Assembly (NCBI GenBank): GCA_030734395.1
Contig: JAUZTG010000034.1
Location: 1,798,001 to 1,862,000 of the forward strand
DNA length: 64,000 bases
Reading direction: 5' to 3'
Source: Sarocladium kiliense
Lineage: Eukaryota > Ascomycota > Sordariomycetes > Hypocreales > Sarocladiaceae
Made by a program: the position numbers and the translations under genes. Positions within the stretch are counted from its first letter, which is position 1. Every line of letters begins with the position of its first letter. Below the pieces are notes generated by a model, which saw only the letters and a list, made by a program, of their open reading frames with translations, was not told the DNA's origin and made no database searches. Shown in pieces: positions 11,832 through 23,085 of this stretch.

Positions 11832-12463
11832 CTAGACCTTGGCGACTTGGCGCTTCATCCTTTGTCGCTCTTTGTGCTGCGCAATCACCATGATGAAGAT
11901 GGTCAGGTGTATGATCATCAGGATGAAGCAAAAGACAATAATAGCTATCAAGTGCGGGAACAACGGCACGCCCCAGCACATGAATATGTACGCATCCGGG
12001 TCAGGACATCCAGGTTCCCAGACACCAAAGTCGTAGCCTTTCATGTAGTCCAACTCATACGCGAAGAACGAACCCATACCGCAAGCAAGCAGCCAAGCGA
12101 TGAGGTTGAGGCCGATATGCACTGCAGGGATCCATCCTCTGTGACTGGCCCTGAGAAAGCGGGTGATCAGCTCAGGGCCGCTGATAACAACCAGTGAGAG
12201 ACCAGGCTAGATTTCCCGATGGGGTCAGTTTCTATACATCAAGGCTTGGTTAATAAGGTCGAGGTGAAGCATACCGTGCTGAGACCGATCCACGAGAGGA
12301 AGCCGACGGTTGTCACACCATACTTTGGCTGACTGACGATACCAGTGAGAGTTATGTATACCAAAGACACTACAAGACTTGCAACGTGCAGATATAGCGT
12401 TGCTCGCCAGTAGCATGGCCTTTCTGCTACTCGGCTTGGTCCAGATGCAGGTGTTCCGGTCAT
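11832..12463 (-). CDS. Small four-span integral membrane protein, unknown function
   Basis: Two exons (12463-12275 and 12206-11832) with a 68-base intron (GTATGC...CTAG, phase 0) give 187 residues. After a short polar N-terminus there are four hydrophobic segments: LYLHVASLVVSLVYITLTGIV, a segment around GFLSWIGLSTPGLSLVVISG, HIGLNLIAWLLACGMGSFFA, and a long last one ending ILMIIHLTIFIMVIAQ. A basic tail (HKERQRMKRQVAK) follows. The loop before the last helix is Asp/Tyr/Pro-rich with two cysteines (E-P-G-C-P-D-P-D-A-Y). The topology resembles the many small MARVEL- or SUR7-like fungal membrane proteins, but I see no defining motif. It is probably expressed; function unknown. Confidence 0.7.
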
Positions 12464-14492
12464 CTTCTTGTGAGCGACTGTGATAAGAGGCGAAGGCTGT
12501 CCGCGCTTTTATGTCTGATCGCTGTTCTACTGCAACTATCGAGGCCTGGTTCTGATCTTTGTTGGACAAATTTTGTGATTGAAGATGACGCTGGGGGATT
12601 TTGGTGATTGATGGTGGATGCACATAGGTTGAGTCTTCGAACTTTCGCTACATGTTTGTATGGAGAAGGGGAAACGGTTAAGAAAAGGGCGAATCTCACA
12701 GACTTTTATGAAGTCCATCCGATGTGATGAATCGCCACAGGAGTGCTATTGACAACACAGCCCCTACGAGTGGTTGTGATCTACCTCGCCTCGCTTCATT
12801 GCCGAAGCAGGGCTGGTGCAACGGCCGGGCGTGCACAGCCCAGTGCGAGGCGCTTTCCGTTGAGTCCTAGAGAAGCAAAATCCAAGCGGGATAGCGGCTT
12901 AACCTGCACGAGGTATGCCTGCCCTCGATGTCTGATCCAATAAAGAATGAATTCCAAGAGCTTTAATCGTGGAGAAAAGAGAATAGTCGACGCCCCTGAC
13001 AAGATCAAAGGCGTACGGTCGCATCAGCTCGGAGCTAGAACTCTGGGGCGCATCTCAAGGTACCACAACCAAGCACATTCGGTCCACCAATCTTAATCAA
13101 TATGACAGCATGCATACAGGAAAGTTGCAGGCGATGCTTAAACTCATCATTCACTCATGTGCTTGGAAAAGACCTTTTTCGGAGACAGATCGACCCAACT
13201 TTGAAACAGAGGATCCTTAGCCCCGACGCTGCCTTATTGATGTTGCGGCGTATGCTGCACTGCCTGCTGAGGTAACACGCGGACAATCAGGATGGAATTA
13301 TTGACTGCTAGCGACAAGCTTGTAAACAATGAGGTTCAAAATGACATGTGGTCATTGCCACTGAGAATGACCACCTCGCGCCACCCATGACGCCTGATAG
13401 TAAGGTCATCTCCGCCAGTGCCTTTCAAGGTCATGATGGATGCCCCATAATCTGTAGCGAACCATGTACACGTGTTATTGATTCGTCTAGCCCTGAACAA
13501 GCGATATCACCAGACGTTGGCTGTGAGGCTGCGGAATGTCTGCTCCTTAAGGGTCTCACAGAAAGCTATCGTGCTTACTTCACTGGTCCAATTTCTTCCA
13601 ATGAAAATGACGGAAAATAAGTAAGCATCAGAATCGGGCTCAGCACGATCCAAGAGCCCGGCACGAACATCACTGGAGCTGTGCGCTTTTGAGACTAGCT
13701 ACTTAGAGGCTGCGCCATGGAGAGGCCCCGCGGTTTACACAATCCAGACCAGCATAGAAGAGCTAGAACTGGAGCAGTCGGGTTGGAGATCTCGGGTTCT
13801 CGTGTATCTGATCAGATTCTGATGGTGTAATTGGGGTGGTGATGTGCTTTCCACTCCTGTTCACAGCACCGAAGCCGCAAAGTCCCTATTCGCACTTCGT
13901 CGCTGCATATCCTGCATCATAATGAAGATGTTTCCACCTACTCGGCTACTATTCTTCCCGAGAGGTCTGAGCCTAGCTTTGGCGTTTTATGCATAGCTGA
14001 AGGGTTTGCGGCGCCCAGCCTAGAACAGTCCATCGACACCGTGGCGCCAAGCTGAATCGCTTTAGTTGTAAGGGTGACCGTTTTAGTCCCTAGAGGGGCT
14101 TTGGGTGGCCAGCCACAGACAAACCAACGACACATCGCCTTGACACTAAGTCGCCCAATTTGGGACTTTAGTTGTTCCTTTCATTCCCGGACTCAGAGTA
14201 ACAAGCCACAAGAAGTCCTTGAGCGAATTGAGTCGCGGGTTGAGTCGCTTAGGCTGAAGCTATGGCCGTTTCTGAGATGGAGGGCTTTGGCAGCTCGAAT
14301 AGATGTAAACCATCGACAAATCATCTCACGAGCTGAACTACTTAGCTGGAAACATTAGTCCATTTCGGGAATTGAAAGACTCTCGAAGTTCAGCCTGAAG
14401 CAGTCTATCGAATGCTCAACCTATAAGCTTAAAAGGTTACTCAAACCATGTGACCTATCTCCGCTTGGATATTGACATACAGATATGTTGGC
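12464..14492. other. 2-kb gene-poor region
   Basis: No supported gene was found on either strand. The longest frames (for example 13348-13620 and 14074-14358 on the plus strand) either lack an ATG at their start or encode no recognisable domain. Base composition is close to that of the neighbourhood, so there is no obvious AT-rich, RIP-degraded repeat. A transposon remnant cannot be excluded by eye. Confidence 0.4.
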
Positions 14493-14510
14493 CAATGAGT
14501 ACCTATAAAT
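14493..14510 (+). promoter_or_regulatory. CCAAT box and TATA box of the M43 protease gene
   Basis: CCAAT at 14493-14497 and TATAAA at 14505-14510 lie 75-92 bases before the ATG at 14585. The spacing is suitable for a core promoter with a short 5' leader. The assignment rests on motif match and position only. Confidence 0.55.
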
Positions 14511-14584
14511 CGCCCCAACCCTCTGGACCATTTCCATTTGGCTGACTTCGAAGCACTTAGATTGCATGCAATAAAATTGAACGA

Positions 14585-16597
14585 ATGAAGTCCTCCTTCG
14601 CCCACGCGGCGTGGCTCTTTGCCTTCTTGAGTGCCAGCATTGTGCTTGGACAAGATGTCTCCGTTTCTGATATTTCCGAACAAGTACCTCCCTCGGTTAC
14701 GGATCCTGTTTCGGGTATCTCAACGCCTTCATCTGATGTCTCCTCAACGGAGCCTCTGAATGGAGAACCGGGCGAGACGAGCCCAGCAGAGTTGGAAATA
14801 ACCTCTTCGGAACTGACTGAATCGACAAGCAGCGACCTAGAGACGGACACTGAAATTGTCGAAACACCTCTGGCCACACCCTCTGAAACCAGCCTAACCG
14901 AATCCTTGGGAACGCCTACTGAGGCTTCCGAAACACCCTCGGCTACAGATGAGATTGGAGATCCGGATGAGATCACACTTGTAACAGACCCTTCGCTTCT
15001 CAAGAATTCTACAGCACAGTTTGTTCCTGTCGAAGTCACACCGGAAAATCACCTAGCTGAACAGGCCGCCAATAAGCCCTCCACTGAAGTCTCGGAGGAA
15101 GATGCTAAACAGATTGCTATTCTGGAAGGATCCCTCTTCAACGACTTTGTGGAGAATGCTCCAGCTCCAGCTGACGATGGCAAGCTCTCCATTCCTCTGA
15201 ATACGTCAGAGTGCGATATCAACTTGGAGAAGCGGATTTGGCCGTTCAAGGATTGGAAAGATGTGAGACAGTGCATACCTATCCGATCGCTGGCGTTTGA
15301 GGTTCATTATAACTTTATCCTACCAACGACTTACGGCGAAGTGCCGCCATCGCTTTGGCAAAGAGTTGGCTCTAATGTGAGTCAGCGGCTTCTTTTACCT
15401 GTTGCTTCTCTCTCAGGCCAAGCTACCTCAAGCTACGATCGAGTACACTCCATGCTGATTCCCAACAAAACAGCATGCCCTTCTAATGGACGTTTATGGA
15501 GCTCTTGATATCACCTTCTCCCTCAGAAGTGCACAGAACTGGTATCCCCCAACTACAGGCACAAACAGCAACTGGACCACTGTCCAGCAAGACGAGGACC
15601 GGCTACTGCGCTGGCAGCGCCAATCTCACAAAGGGGAAAAGATGGCGTTGAATATCTGGATCGTACCTGGCCTGAGTGGTTTCGAGGTCAACGGCGTCAG
15701 GATGGGTCTTCTAGGGGTATGTGATTCATGGACATCTTTGCGTTGCAATTTCGGAAACACACTTGCTGATCACGACGTCTGCGCTGCATTAGTATGCGAC
15801 GTTCCCCAAGGATATCGCGGCGAATGGGAAGGCCGATGGTATTGTCATGCGGGAAGACATGATGGATGAGTTCGTCGCTGGCACCAGAAGAGGCAGTACG
15901 CTTATCCATGAAGTTGGCCATTGGCTGGGCCTCTACCACACCTTTGGTGAAGTCGTGTCCGATGCGGGTCAAGATTGCAAGTATGGTGATGGCCTACTCA
16001 AAAGCACTCACACGCGAGGTCATGAGAATAGTGTGTTCGAGTGTGTCCAGATCCCATGTGCCTCGGAGGAAAAGTTCAGTATCTACAACTGGATGAGCGT
16101 AAGTCAGCACGTCCCATTCCCTCGAACTCCCTACAGGGCACATATCCCCTCACCACGATACTTTCTGCGATTTACACTAACTTTGTGTCTCTTAGTATTC
16201 CCAGTGCCCAGGCGGCCCGGAAGCTACTCGCGGATTCACAACGGATCAGAAGGCTGCGATGTTTGCACGAAGCATACACTGGCGCCGTGGCATCAAGAAT
16301 GCCGAGTGCAACCCTGCTGATCCCGGCGGCAGGGTTAGTAAACGATCCACGATGCAGGATCTCGTTGAGGGGAAGTGCCCCGATGTGAAGGCCGCGGTCG
16401 AGGAGCTCCAGAACTATGATAAGGTGGTCACGGACAAGTCCAGGGAAAAGCCTGACACGGGAGACGACGGAGGGGACAATGATAGTGACGGGAGCGATGG
16501 GGATGGAGACGAAGATGACATTGCGGCTAACGTGAGAATGCTATCTTCGCTTGGTTTGGGCATCGTGGGCACCACTGCTCTATTCCTGCTCCTATAG
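14585..16597 (+). CDS. Secreted M43 (pappalysin/cytophagalysin-like) zinc metalloprotease with Ser/Thr-rich prodomain
   Basis: Four exons (14585-15376, 15474-15716, 15793-16098, 16196-16597) give 580 residues. A signal peptide covers about residues 1-22 (cleavage near VLG-QD). Residues 23-150 are a Ser/Thr/Glu/Pro-rich low-complexity stretch likely to be O-glycosylated. The catalytic core holds HEVGHWLGLYH at about 384-394, the H-E-x-x-H-x-x-G-x-x-H zinc motif of metzincins, and N-W-M at about 444-446 as the Met-turn. Cysteines around these match M43 folds. The C-terminus has a Gly/Asp-rich acidic linker and ends in a hydrophobic segment (IVGTTALFLLL). It may therefore be GPI-anchored or membrane-tethered rather than free. 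All three introns keep phase 0. Fungal M43 enzymes act on extracellular proteins; the substrate is unknown. Confidence 0.87.
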
Positions 16598-16761
16598 CCA
16601 CAGGACTTCAACAATCAGTTACTATTGACAACCTTCTAATCAAAACCTAACCACTTCTGACTCATTGGGCCTGCGCACCTGAATGAGTTGGTCTCTATAG
16701 ACTGACAGACCTTCCGGTCCGAGTCCGCCACGTTGCGATTAGTAGGACATGAGATCCTACT

Positions 16762-18540
16762 TTAGCGTAGCAGTTCCTTGATGGACACTTTGAGATCGCC
16801 ATTCACAGCTATCGCTGAACCAGAAGCCTCTAAGTCAGACGGTACAATTGCACTTGGGCCCAGCCCTAGTCGAACCAACGTGACTCTTCCCTCGGATCTC
16901 GCGACAAGATCCTCATTCGGCCACTTTAGAACCCCCGGCGTGTTTTCCCCAACGCCTAACTCCAAAATGACTGCCCTCTTTGCACTCTTCAGGTTGGACT
17001 GACGGAAAGCCTTCCAGGCCAGTTCCCCGTTCTTGAATGGCGTATCGTTGAACCAAGATCCAGCTCTCACACATATGCTCATTTTGCCTCCACAGAACCG
17101 GCATCTTGGCACCTTGCTTGGATCCGTCAGCTGCTGCGTAGTCGGGTCCAGGCAAGATGCAGCAGCCTCTATGTATGGAGCAGAAGGCACTACTGCCTCG
17201 GGTCGACAATCGTCGAGGCATTGAAAGACCGCGTAGGATCCCTGGGGTGTAGAGAGCTTCTCGGCTGGCCAGCCGTGCGCGAGAAACAGACCATCAGCGT
17301 TTGTGGTCCGGGTGTGAGTATCCACGCCTCTACTGTGCAGCCATGATAACAGCGTATCGTAGAGATCCGATCGCGGCCAATTCTTGACCATGTTCAAGTG
17401 GGTAAAGTAATAACCCCAACGGTCTTCCTCGGATCGCCACCCTTGGTAGCCAAACACGCTGTAAAGTGTTGACAGTCCTCGTTTCGTAAAAGCAGGGAAG
17501 TGCTGTGAGAATAGGCTTTTCGATGTGTAATCCAAGCCTGTTGCCGCGGAAAAGCCTGCTCCAGCACTGACGATAATGCAGTCCGCAGATGTGAGCCACT
17601 CGCGAGCAGTTTGAAGGGAAGGGCACAGAACTCTTGGTAACTGTGGGTTCTGGTCAATTTGAGCCTGTGTATTGTCTGAGAAGCGTTTAAGAGCTTCTTG
17701 ATAGTAGGCGTCGTCATCTTCCGTGAATGTGTTGAAGATCACGTCCGTGATAGTCGAGTCAGGGTGCTGGTTCAGCCATTTGTGGACTGCATCGAGGGCA
17801 ATGGCCGCAGCTTGGGGACCCGGAAACGAAAACAGACCCGTGGAAATGCAGCAAAATGCAATGATCTTGCGACCAGAGTCCAGAGGAGGGAGAAGCTCAG
17901 CTGCATTGAGAGCAGAAACATAGCACGCTGCCAGCTGGCTCTTCTCAGTCGGACTGGGTCTCGCTCCTGGCGACAACTGAGGCCCCACGGTGTGAATGAC
18001 ATGCTGAGATGGAAGACAGTAGCCTTTGGTGGTGATGGCTTCCCCCGGCGATAGGTCGGTAGGCCTATTGCTCATGATGTTGTGGCACTCGTCTCGCAGG
18101 CGTGGCCCAGCCTCAGAGTGGATGACATTGTCGATGCAGCGGTGGGATGGCTGGAAACATCCAAGGCCACGACTGTTCGCTGCATTGACTACGGCTGTGA
18201 TGTTTGCAAGAGTCGTGATGTCTCCACGCCATAGAGCTATCCTGGTAGGATGCGTGCTGCCGAAGACTATGCTAGGCGGGATGGTGTCGGCAAGAGTCAG
18301 GACTTTGCGAGATCGGCCTGCCGTGAGAATCTGGTCGACAGCCTCGAGATTCCTCCGTGAAAGGACAATCTGTGGTGATCGGATGCAAAGGAGTTCGTGC
18401 AGAAGCCGGAGTTGGGTTGAGGTATCGCAGTGTTCAAGGTGGTCTTTCAGGTGGCGGTGGTGAGGTTGTGACCGGAAAGCAGGGTCATCTAGCAGATCTG
18501 CCAGTACCTTGGCCAGGTCGGGCATCGTATGAGAAAGCAT
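16762..18540 (-). CDS. Macrodomain-SirTM (class M sirtuin) fusion: predicted ADP-ribosyl hydrolase plus protein ADP-ribosyltransferase
   Basis: A single intronless frame of 592 residues. Residues 1-85 are helical and unassigned. Residues about 90-285 are a zinc-type macrodomain: V-V-N-A-A-N at 117-122, then GCFQPSHRCIDN at 127-138 with the probable zinc ligands C128, H133 and C135, then the I-H-T-V-G-P block and the C-I-S-T-G-L-F-S-F-P loop that grips ADP-ribose. Residues about 300-592 are a sirtuin fold of the SirTM type. It has GAGFSAATGLD instead of the usual GAGISxxxGIPDFR, TTNADG at 412-417, and Pro-Gln-Gly-Ser-Tyr (432-436) where deacetylating sirtuins carry the catalytic histidine. The zinc cysteines are 441, 445, 480 and 483. 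Known SirTMs ADP-ribosylate proteins rather than deacetylate, and bacterial ones are encoded beside a macrodomain that removes the mark. Here both are on one chain. The carrier (lipoylated GcvH-like in bacteria) is not in this window. A second ATG at 18525 is possible. Confidence 0.9.
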   Translation of the reverse strand: MLSHTMPDLAKVLADLLDDPAFRSQPHHRHLKDHLEHCDTSTQLRLLHELLCIRSPQIVLSRRNLEAVDQILTAGRSRKVLTLADTIPPSIVFGSTHPTRIALWRGDITTLANITAVVNAANSRGLGCFQPSHRCIDNVIHSEAGPRLRDECHNIMSNRPTDLSPGEAITTKGYCLPSQHVIHTVGPQLSPGARPSPTEKSQLAACYVSALNAAELLPPLDSGRKIIAFCCISTGLFSFPGPQAAAIALDAVHKWLNQHPDSTITDVIFNTFTEDDDAYYQEALKRFSDNTQAQIDQNPQLPRVLCPSLQTAREWLTSADCIIVSAGAGFSAATGLDYTSKSLFSQHFPAFTKRGLSTLYSVFGYQGWRSEEDRWGYYFTHLNMVKNWPRSDLYDTLLSWLHSRGVDTHTRTTNADGLFLAHGWPAEKLSTPQGSYAVFQCLDDCRPEAVVPSAPYIEAAASCLDPTTQQLTDPSKVPRCRFCGGKMSICVRAGSWFNDTPFKNGELAWKAFRQSNLKSAKRAVILELGVGENTPGVLKWPNEDLVARSEGRVTLVRLGLGPSAIVPSDLEASGSAIAVNGDLKVSIKELLR

Positions 18541-18916
18541 TTTGTTACGAAGTTCTGTATGGAAAAGATTTCATTTTCTCAGGAAGACTTAACATACATG
18601 TGCTTCTTATGCTGCTTGGCTGTGCACTGGATGCTCATCCCACACGGACATCCCACACGGTCGGCATCCCACATTGGCACATACCTAGTCGAGGTAGTGT
18701 TTCGCTGAAGCCTCGAAGGGCGTGGGTTGTGTGTGTCAGATCCCCAAAGCCAAAGAAGTAGAATCTGGCAAGGCACACGTGACTATGAGCTGTAGTAGAA
18801 ATATAACGAAATGCCATTTCGCAGCATATGGCCAGCTCTGTCTTGATTCTAACGAGCCACCACCACCACTCAGTTACTTCAAGTCCCTTCTTTTGGACGC
18901 CGCTCCTCACAATACA
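18541..18916. promoter_or_regulatory. Divergent promoter between macrodomain-SirTM and NmrA-like genes
   Basis: Only 376 bases separate the two divergent start codons, so the genes may share control elements. A short run of near-repeats of CATCCCACACGG lies around 18634-18670 (two close copies, then a CATCCCACATTGG variant). No classic TATA is obvious on either side. Confidence 0.5.
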
Positions 18917-19900
18917 ATGTCTCTGCCTACTGTGGCCGTTGCTGGCGGCACCGGAAACCTGGGTTCCAAAATCGTCCGCGAATTGTTGTCTCCATCACAG
19001 CGTCCCAGGTTCCGTGAGGTGATTGTGCTCGCTCGTGCTGATTCAAAATTGACTCAAGAATTCGAGTCTTTGGGCGCATCGGTACGGGTCTACTCCGAAG
19101 ACAGCCTCGAGATGTCACTTGCGGAAGTGGATGTCCTGATTAATACGTGAGTTCACACCATGTATGAAGAGATGTCTGGGATGGGACAACACACTGACGG
19201 GAACCCCAGAGTCGGCCCATCCGGTCATCACTTCAAGAATCTATTAGTAGACGCCCTTTCTCGTTCCTCGGTGCGACTGTACTTCCCCTCTGAGTTTGGA
19301 GTCGACCACTACAAGCATGACTTTGCTCATGAGGAGTGGGATGCAAAGAAGAAGCACTTTCACTTGTTGCAGAAGCTCAACGACACCGACATTCGCATCT
19401 GTCGGGTGTACGCTGGCCTTTTTCTAGAGGACTCTATTGGTCCTTGGTTCGGTTTCCATAACAAAAAGAACTTATATGAGGCAGTTGGAAGCATGAACCA
19501 ACCCACGTCGTACACAAGCATGAGCGACGTTGGACGCGCGCTTGCAGTGCTGTCGACAATCCCCCTCTCAGATATTCCAGCACAGGTGCATCTCAGCGGT
19601 GACAGCAAATCAATGGCGGACATCGCCAGAATCATGGAGAAGGAACGGGAGGCCACGGAGCCCATCAAGGTCGAGGAGATTGCGCTCGAACCTTACAAGG
19701 CCGAAGTTCTTGCGAATCCGCTGCCGACACCAGAGAAATATCTGAGGTTTCTCATGGGCGAAGGCATGATTGACCACACTCAGACCGCTATGGGTAATGA
19801 CAATGCGTTGGTAGAGAAAGACCCAGGGTTTGGCCGGTGGCGGTCGATGAAGGATTTGGCCGCCGAAACGAAGGGTCTGCCGTGGGCTGATTACGATTAG
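18917..19900 (+). CDS. NmrA-like / isoflavone-reductase-like NAD(P)-binding protein
   Basis: Two exons (18917-19146 and 19210-19900) with a 63-base intron (GTGAGT...CCCAG, joining LINT-VGPSG) give 306 residues. The N-terminus has the dinucleotide motif G-G-T-G-N-L-G in a beta-alpha-beta unit, followed by a typical F-P-S-E-F-G-V-D block. This is the atypical short-chain dehydrogenase group that includes isoflavone/phenylcoumaran reductases and NmrA regulators. The catalytic lysine of true reductases is probably K in D-A-K-K-K after F-A-H-E-E-W. Whether it is an enzyme or a redox-sensing regulator cannot be told from sequence. It lies head-to-head with the NAD-consuming SirTM fusion. Confidence 0.88.
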
Positions 19901-20095
19901 TCTTCAGGCCAGGCTTTATTGTATGCGTAGGCTGTGTTGACGAGCAACATGACGATTTATTGTAGCGAAAGTAATACAAGTGATTGCATGCCTGTCCAAT
20001 CGGAATAGTCGCATCTTGCATGTCATATAAAGGCACAGTTGAAGCAGAAGCGTACATTCGAATCAGGTGGTATAGAGTAACCCAGGATTATTCAT

Positions 20096-22229
20096 CTACC
20101 AAGTATACGCGTCCACCTCAAGCTCAAAGACCGTCTTGTGCTTTCGCCCTGCTGTCACCACCGCTGCCCGGACATCATCGCACAACCCTCCCGGCCCGCA
20201 TGCCACCACCCCAATCTTCTCCCAGCCAATAGCTATTTCCTCTTCCAAAACGGATTCTATGGAAGTCCTGCTGCCGACCAAGATAGCCTTGTCTGGAACA
20301 CGCTGCAATACGCCGTCCAAAGCCTGGACAAGACACTCGGCATCCTGTTTGACGCTCCAGCATAGCTTGATATTGTGATGGGCTGACGTCCAGGGAAGTG
20401 TGCCTGTGATACCGATGCCGCCCGCAAAGAGGATGACACGATCGCATTTGAGGACTGTAGAGTGGTTTGCACTCGGGTATGGTCCCTCTAGAAGCGTGAA
20501 GAGGCTATCGTGGGACTGGAGAGACTTTGTCATACCTCCTGACTTTCGGATGAAAAGAGTGATACCTGAAGCAAGATCCGTTCTCTCTGTGGCAGCCACG
20601 GACGTCATAGGAGGTACACGCTTCTCGATATCTGTAGCAGGCGGGCTGTCTTCAGATGAAGAATCACGCCCAGCGACGGTCTCAACAGCGCCTGTAGTAA
20701 GCGAAAGTAGCAAGGACGAAGGAAGCACTGAGAAAGGGTGGTTCTCCCATGGCCTGAGAGGGTTGAGCGAAGGGAAGTAGACGTAGACCTTCTGTCCGGG
20801 AGAGCTTCCCCGCCGCACACGACTGATATCGACACGAACGTAGCCATCTCCGATCTCTGTAACCTTTGCGTGGCGAGAGCCAACACGCACCATCCGAACG
20901 ATTCGTAGTAGTCGGTCAAAGAACCACACAGCACATGCTGTCCACAGCCACATTGTGTAGCCGTCCAGAACACTGAATCTGAGAACAACGTGGTACCAAC
21001 TACCAATGATGACGAGAATGGCCATGATGATGTGGGAAAGCAGGAAGATCTCGTAGGACAGCCGTCTGAAGAATAGTGTCGATACCACGAGCATGATGCA
21101 TGCGAAAAGCGTGGCGACAACACCCCATGCCCAGTAGGACAATTTGGCCTCTACATCATAGATCCCCATCTCCGAGTAGACACCGACAGCAAGAACGGTA
21201 TGCAGAAGTGCTTGTAAAACGAAAAGCCGGGCAATCCATCGGTGCAAGAGCATGAATGTCGAGTGTGGCCAGTTCGTGATCCACTGCAAGAGGTTGTTTC
21301 GACCCGAAAAGAGGAAAACAAGTGGTGCCATGGCGAAGGAAAGCACACCGGTGCGGTACATCATGTAGCCAGCGATCTGTTGACTCTTGTTCTGGAACCA
21401 TAGGTGAGCTGGTGTCGTTCCGTAATTGACGGCAGTCAGGATGATGTTTAGCATGACCATGACGAAGATGTAGAGTGCTTGGCCGACCGTTGGAGTATTG
21501 CCCATGTTGAAAGGAAGAGGTTGGACATGATAGCGACGGATGAGACTGGGGAAGACCAGATACGGCGCGACTTTGGCATAGAGGCTGCTCACACCTGGGA
21601 TGATCCGAGCCCAGGATAGCACAATAGGTAGGCCAAATCCGACATTTAGCAGTATCAGGCTGTGATCAAAACGTCAGTCGCCGCAATCATCAGCTTGATA
21701 TTCTTCTGACCTACCCAAACACGTTCATATTCCAACCCTCATCTCCGAGCGTCTTGTACGTCCCATACAGAACGAACCAGAACTCTGGCGGAACCACCGT
21801 CTCATTGATTGTTCCACCATGGCCAAGGACCATGGTTGGTTCCTCCGTCACATTGGCCAGCGACTGTCTGTAACTCCAGATCGGCTGAACGGACGGGTCT
21901 CCTGTGGCAGTGTCCTCCCAGAAATGCTCGATTTCACCGGTGCTGAGACCAGCTTCAACCTCGTCACACTTGGTACTGATACACCAAGCAAGTGATGTGA
22001 GAAAAGGGACATTATCGGCGCGGCAGTCCGGGGAGGTCATAACGTGGGCATGGTGGTCGTTAGGGTCGCCGTGAATCTCTGAACAGTTGAGACGGTAGGA
22101 CGAGAGGCAGCCATAGCATGCTGTCGCACAATAAGGACTATTCGGCCAAGAATCAATTCCTGCCAAGCCGATGCTCGCCCAGGAGGGTGAAATAGCGGCG
22201 AAGACCGCCACAAGATGGAGGAGCCGCAT
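20096..22229 (-). CDS. Ferric reductase-type transmembrane flavocytochrome (FRE/FRO family)
   Basis: Two exons (22229-21715 and 21659-20096) with a 55-base intron (GTAGGT...CACAG) give 692 residues. It begins with a signal peptide (MRLLHLVAVFAAISPSWA) and an extracellular Cys-containing domain of about 140 residues (C-A-T-A-C-Y-G-C motif). Six or seven membrane helices follow, with paired haem-binding histidines in HSTFMLLHRWIAR...LLHTV and the later L-L-S-H / W-Y-H-V helix. The cytosolic part has the FAD-binding H-P-F-S, an insertion rich in Ser/Glu, and the NADPH-binding G-G-I-G-I-T-G-T. It ends in ...FELEVDAYTW. Such enzymes reduce extracellular ferric or cupric complexes for uptake using cytosolic NADPH. 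No ferroxidase/permease neighbour is seen. Confidence 0.9.
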
Positions 22230-23085
22230 CTTGTAGACGTGCTGAATCGTCCGATACAGTGACCACAGGCAAAGGGAAGATCACAAATTCGAAGGATGTT
22301 TTTCAAGAGACCTCTAGAAACGGGACTTCAGGCAGGTCCTACAGTAATATACATGAAGACCAGGGTTGCCAAGATGACCACCGACCACGGTAACCGCAAG
22401 GTTGGGCCAAGTAGGTGATCGATGTGTACCAACACGGGTAACGAGGCTTGAAACTTGCTCAATACGAAGGACCAGGGTACTCAGGTCAAGTGTAAGGTTG
22501 TAGACAAGCTCATCAGTTGCGTGGCGTTTCTAGGGGTCCTGGGCCCGGCCTCGATCCCTTGCAATCCCCCACGCCGGGCAAAGACCTGAGCAATGGCAAG
22601 ACACGCATTGCTAAAAAAAAAGCTTTGCTAAGTGTCCTTCAAGCCCAGGCAGGGACTTGCCGTCCGTTGTGGATCTGGCAAATGCCAGGCGAAAGGACTT
22701 CAGCCGTGGCTGGTCTTGTTGTAAAATTCTTGGTGTGATTGATGAGGCTATATGAGCAAGTTTTCCATCCCCTCACCCTCACCGGCATATGCAACCACAC
22801 AAGAGACGGGGAGGCAAGTGACATGTGCAAGGATGTGATATAAATCAAGTCTTTTCATTGGTGGTCTTCATTGATCAGTCGTCAATAATCAAAAATCGTC
22901 CTTGTCTGCATCCGAGAATATGCATGTCCTCAAAACGCCGCCTCAAATACACGTACCCAGGACGAGGTGACCGTAAAATGCTTAGATATGGCATAACGCA
23001 CTGTTCCCCCAGCCACCGACTGATCCCTTCTCACAGGGACATTATCATACAACAGTCAGGACTGTATAGACCTGAATGAGCTATC
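22230..23085. other. Intergenic region upstream of the ferric reductase
   Basis: This stretch of about 850 bases should hold the ferric-reductase promoter and the 3' UTR of the neighbouring gene. A run of ten A residues (about 22613-22622) precedes AGCTTTGC. I looked for the fungal iron-regulator GATA element (ATCWGATAA) and did not see a clear match. Confidence 0.4.

Noticed and set aside
13348..13620. 90-codon plus-strand frame
   Set aside because: The first codon is GTG, no ATG gives a credible protein and no domain or signal peptide is visible.
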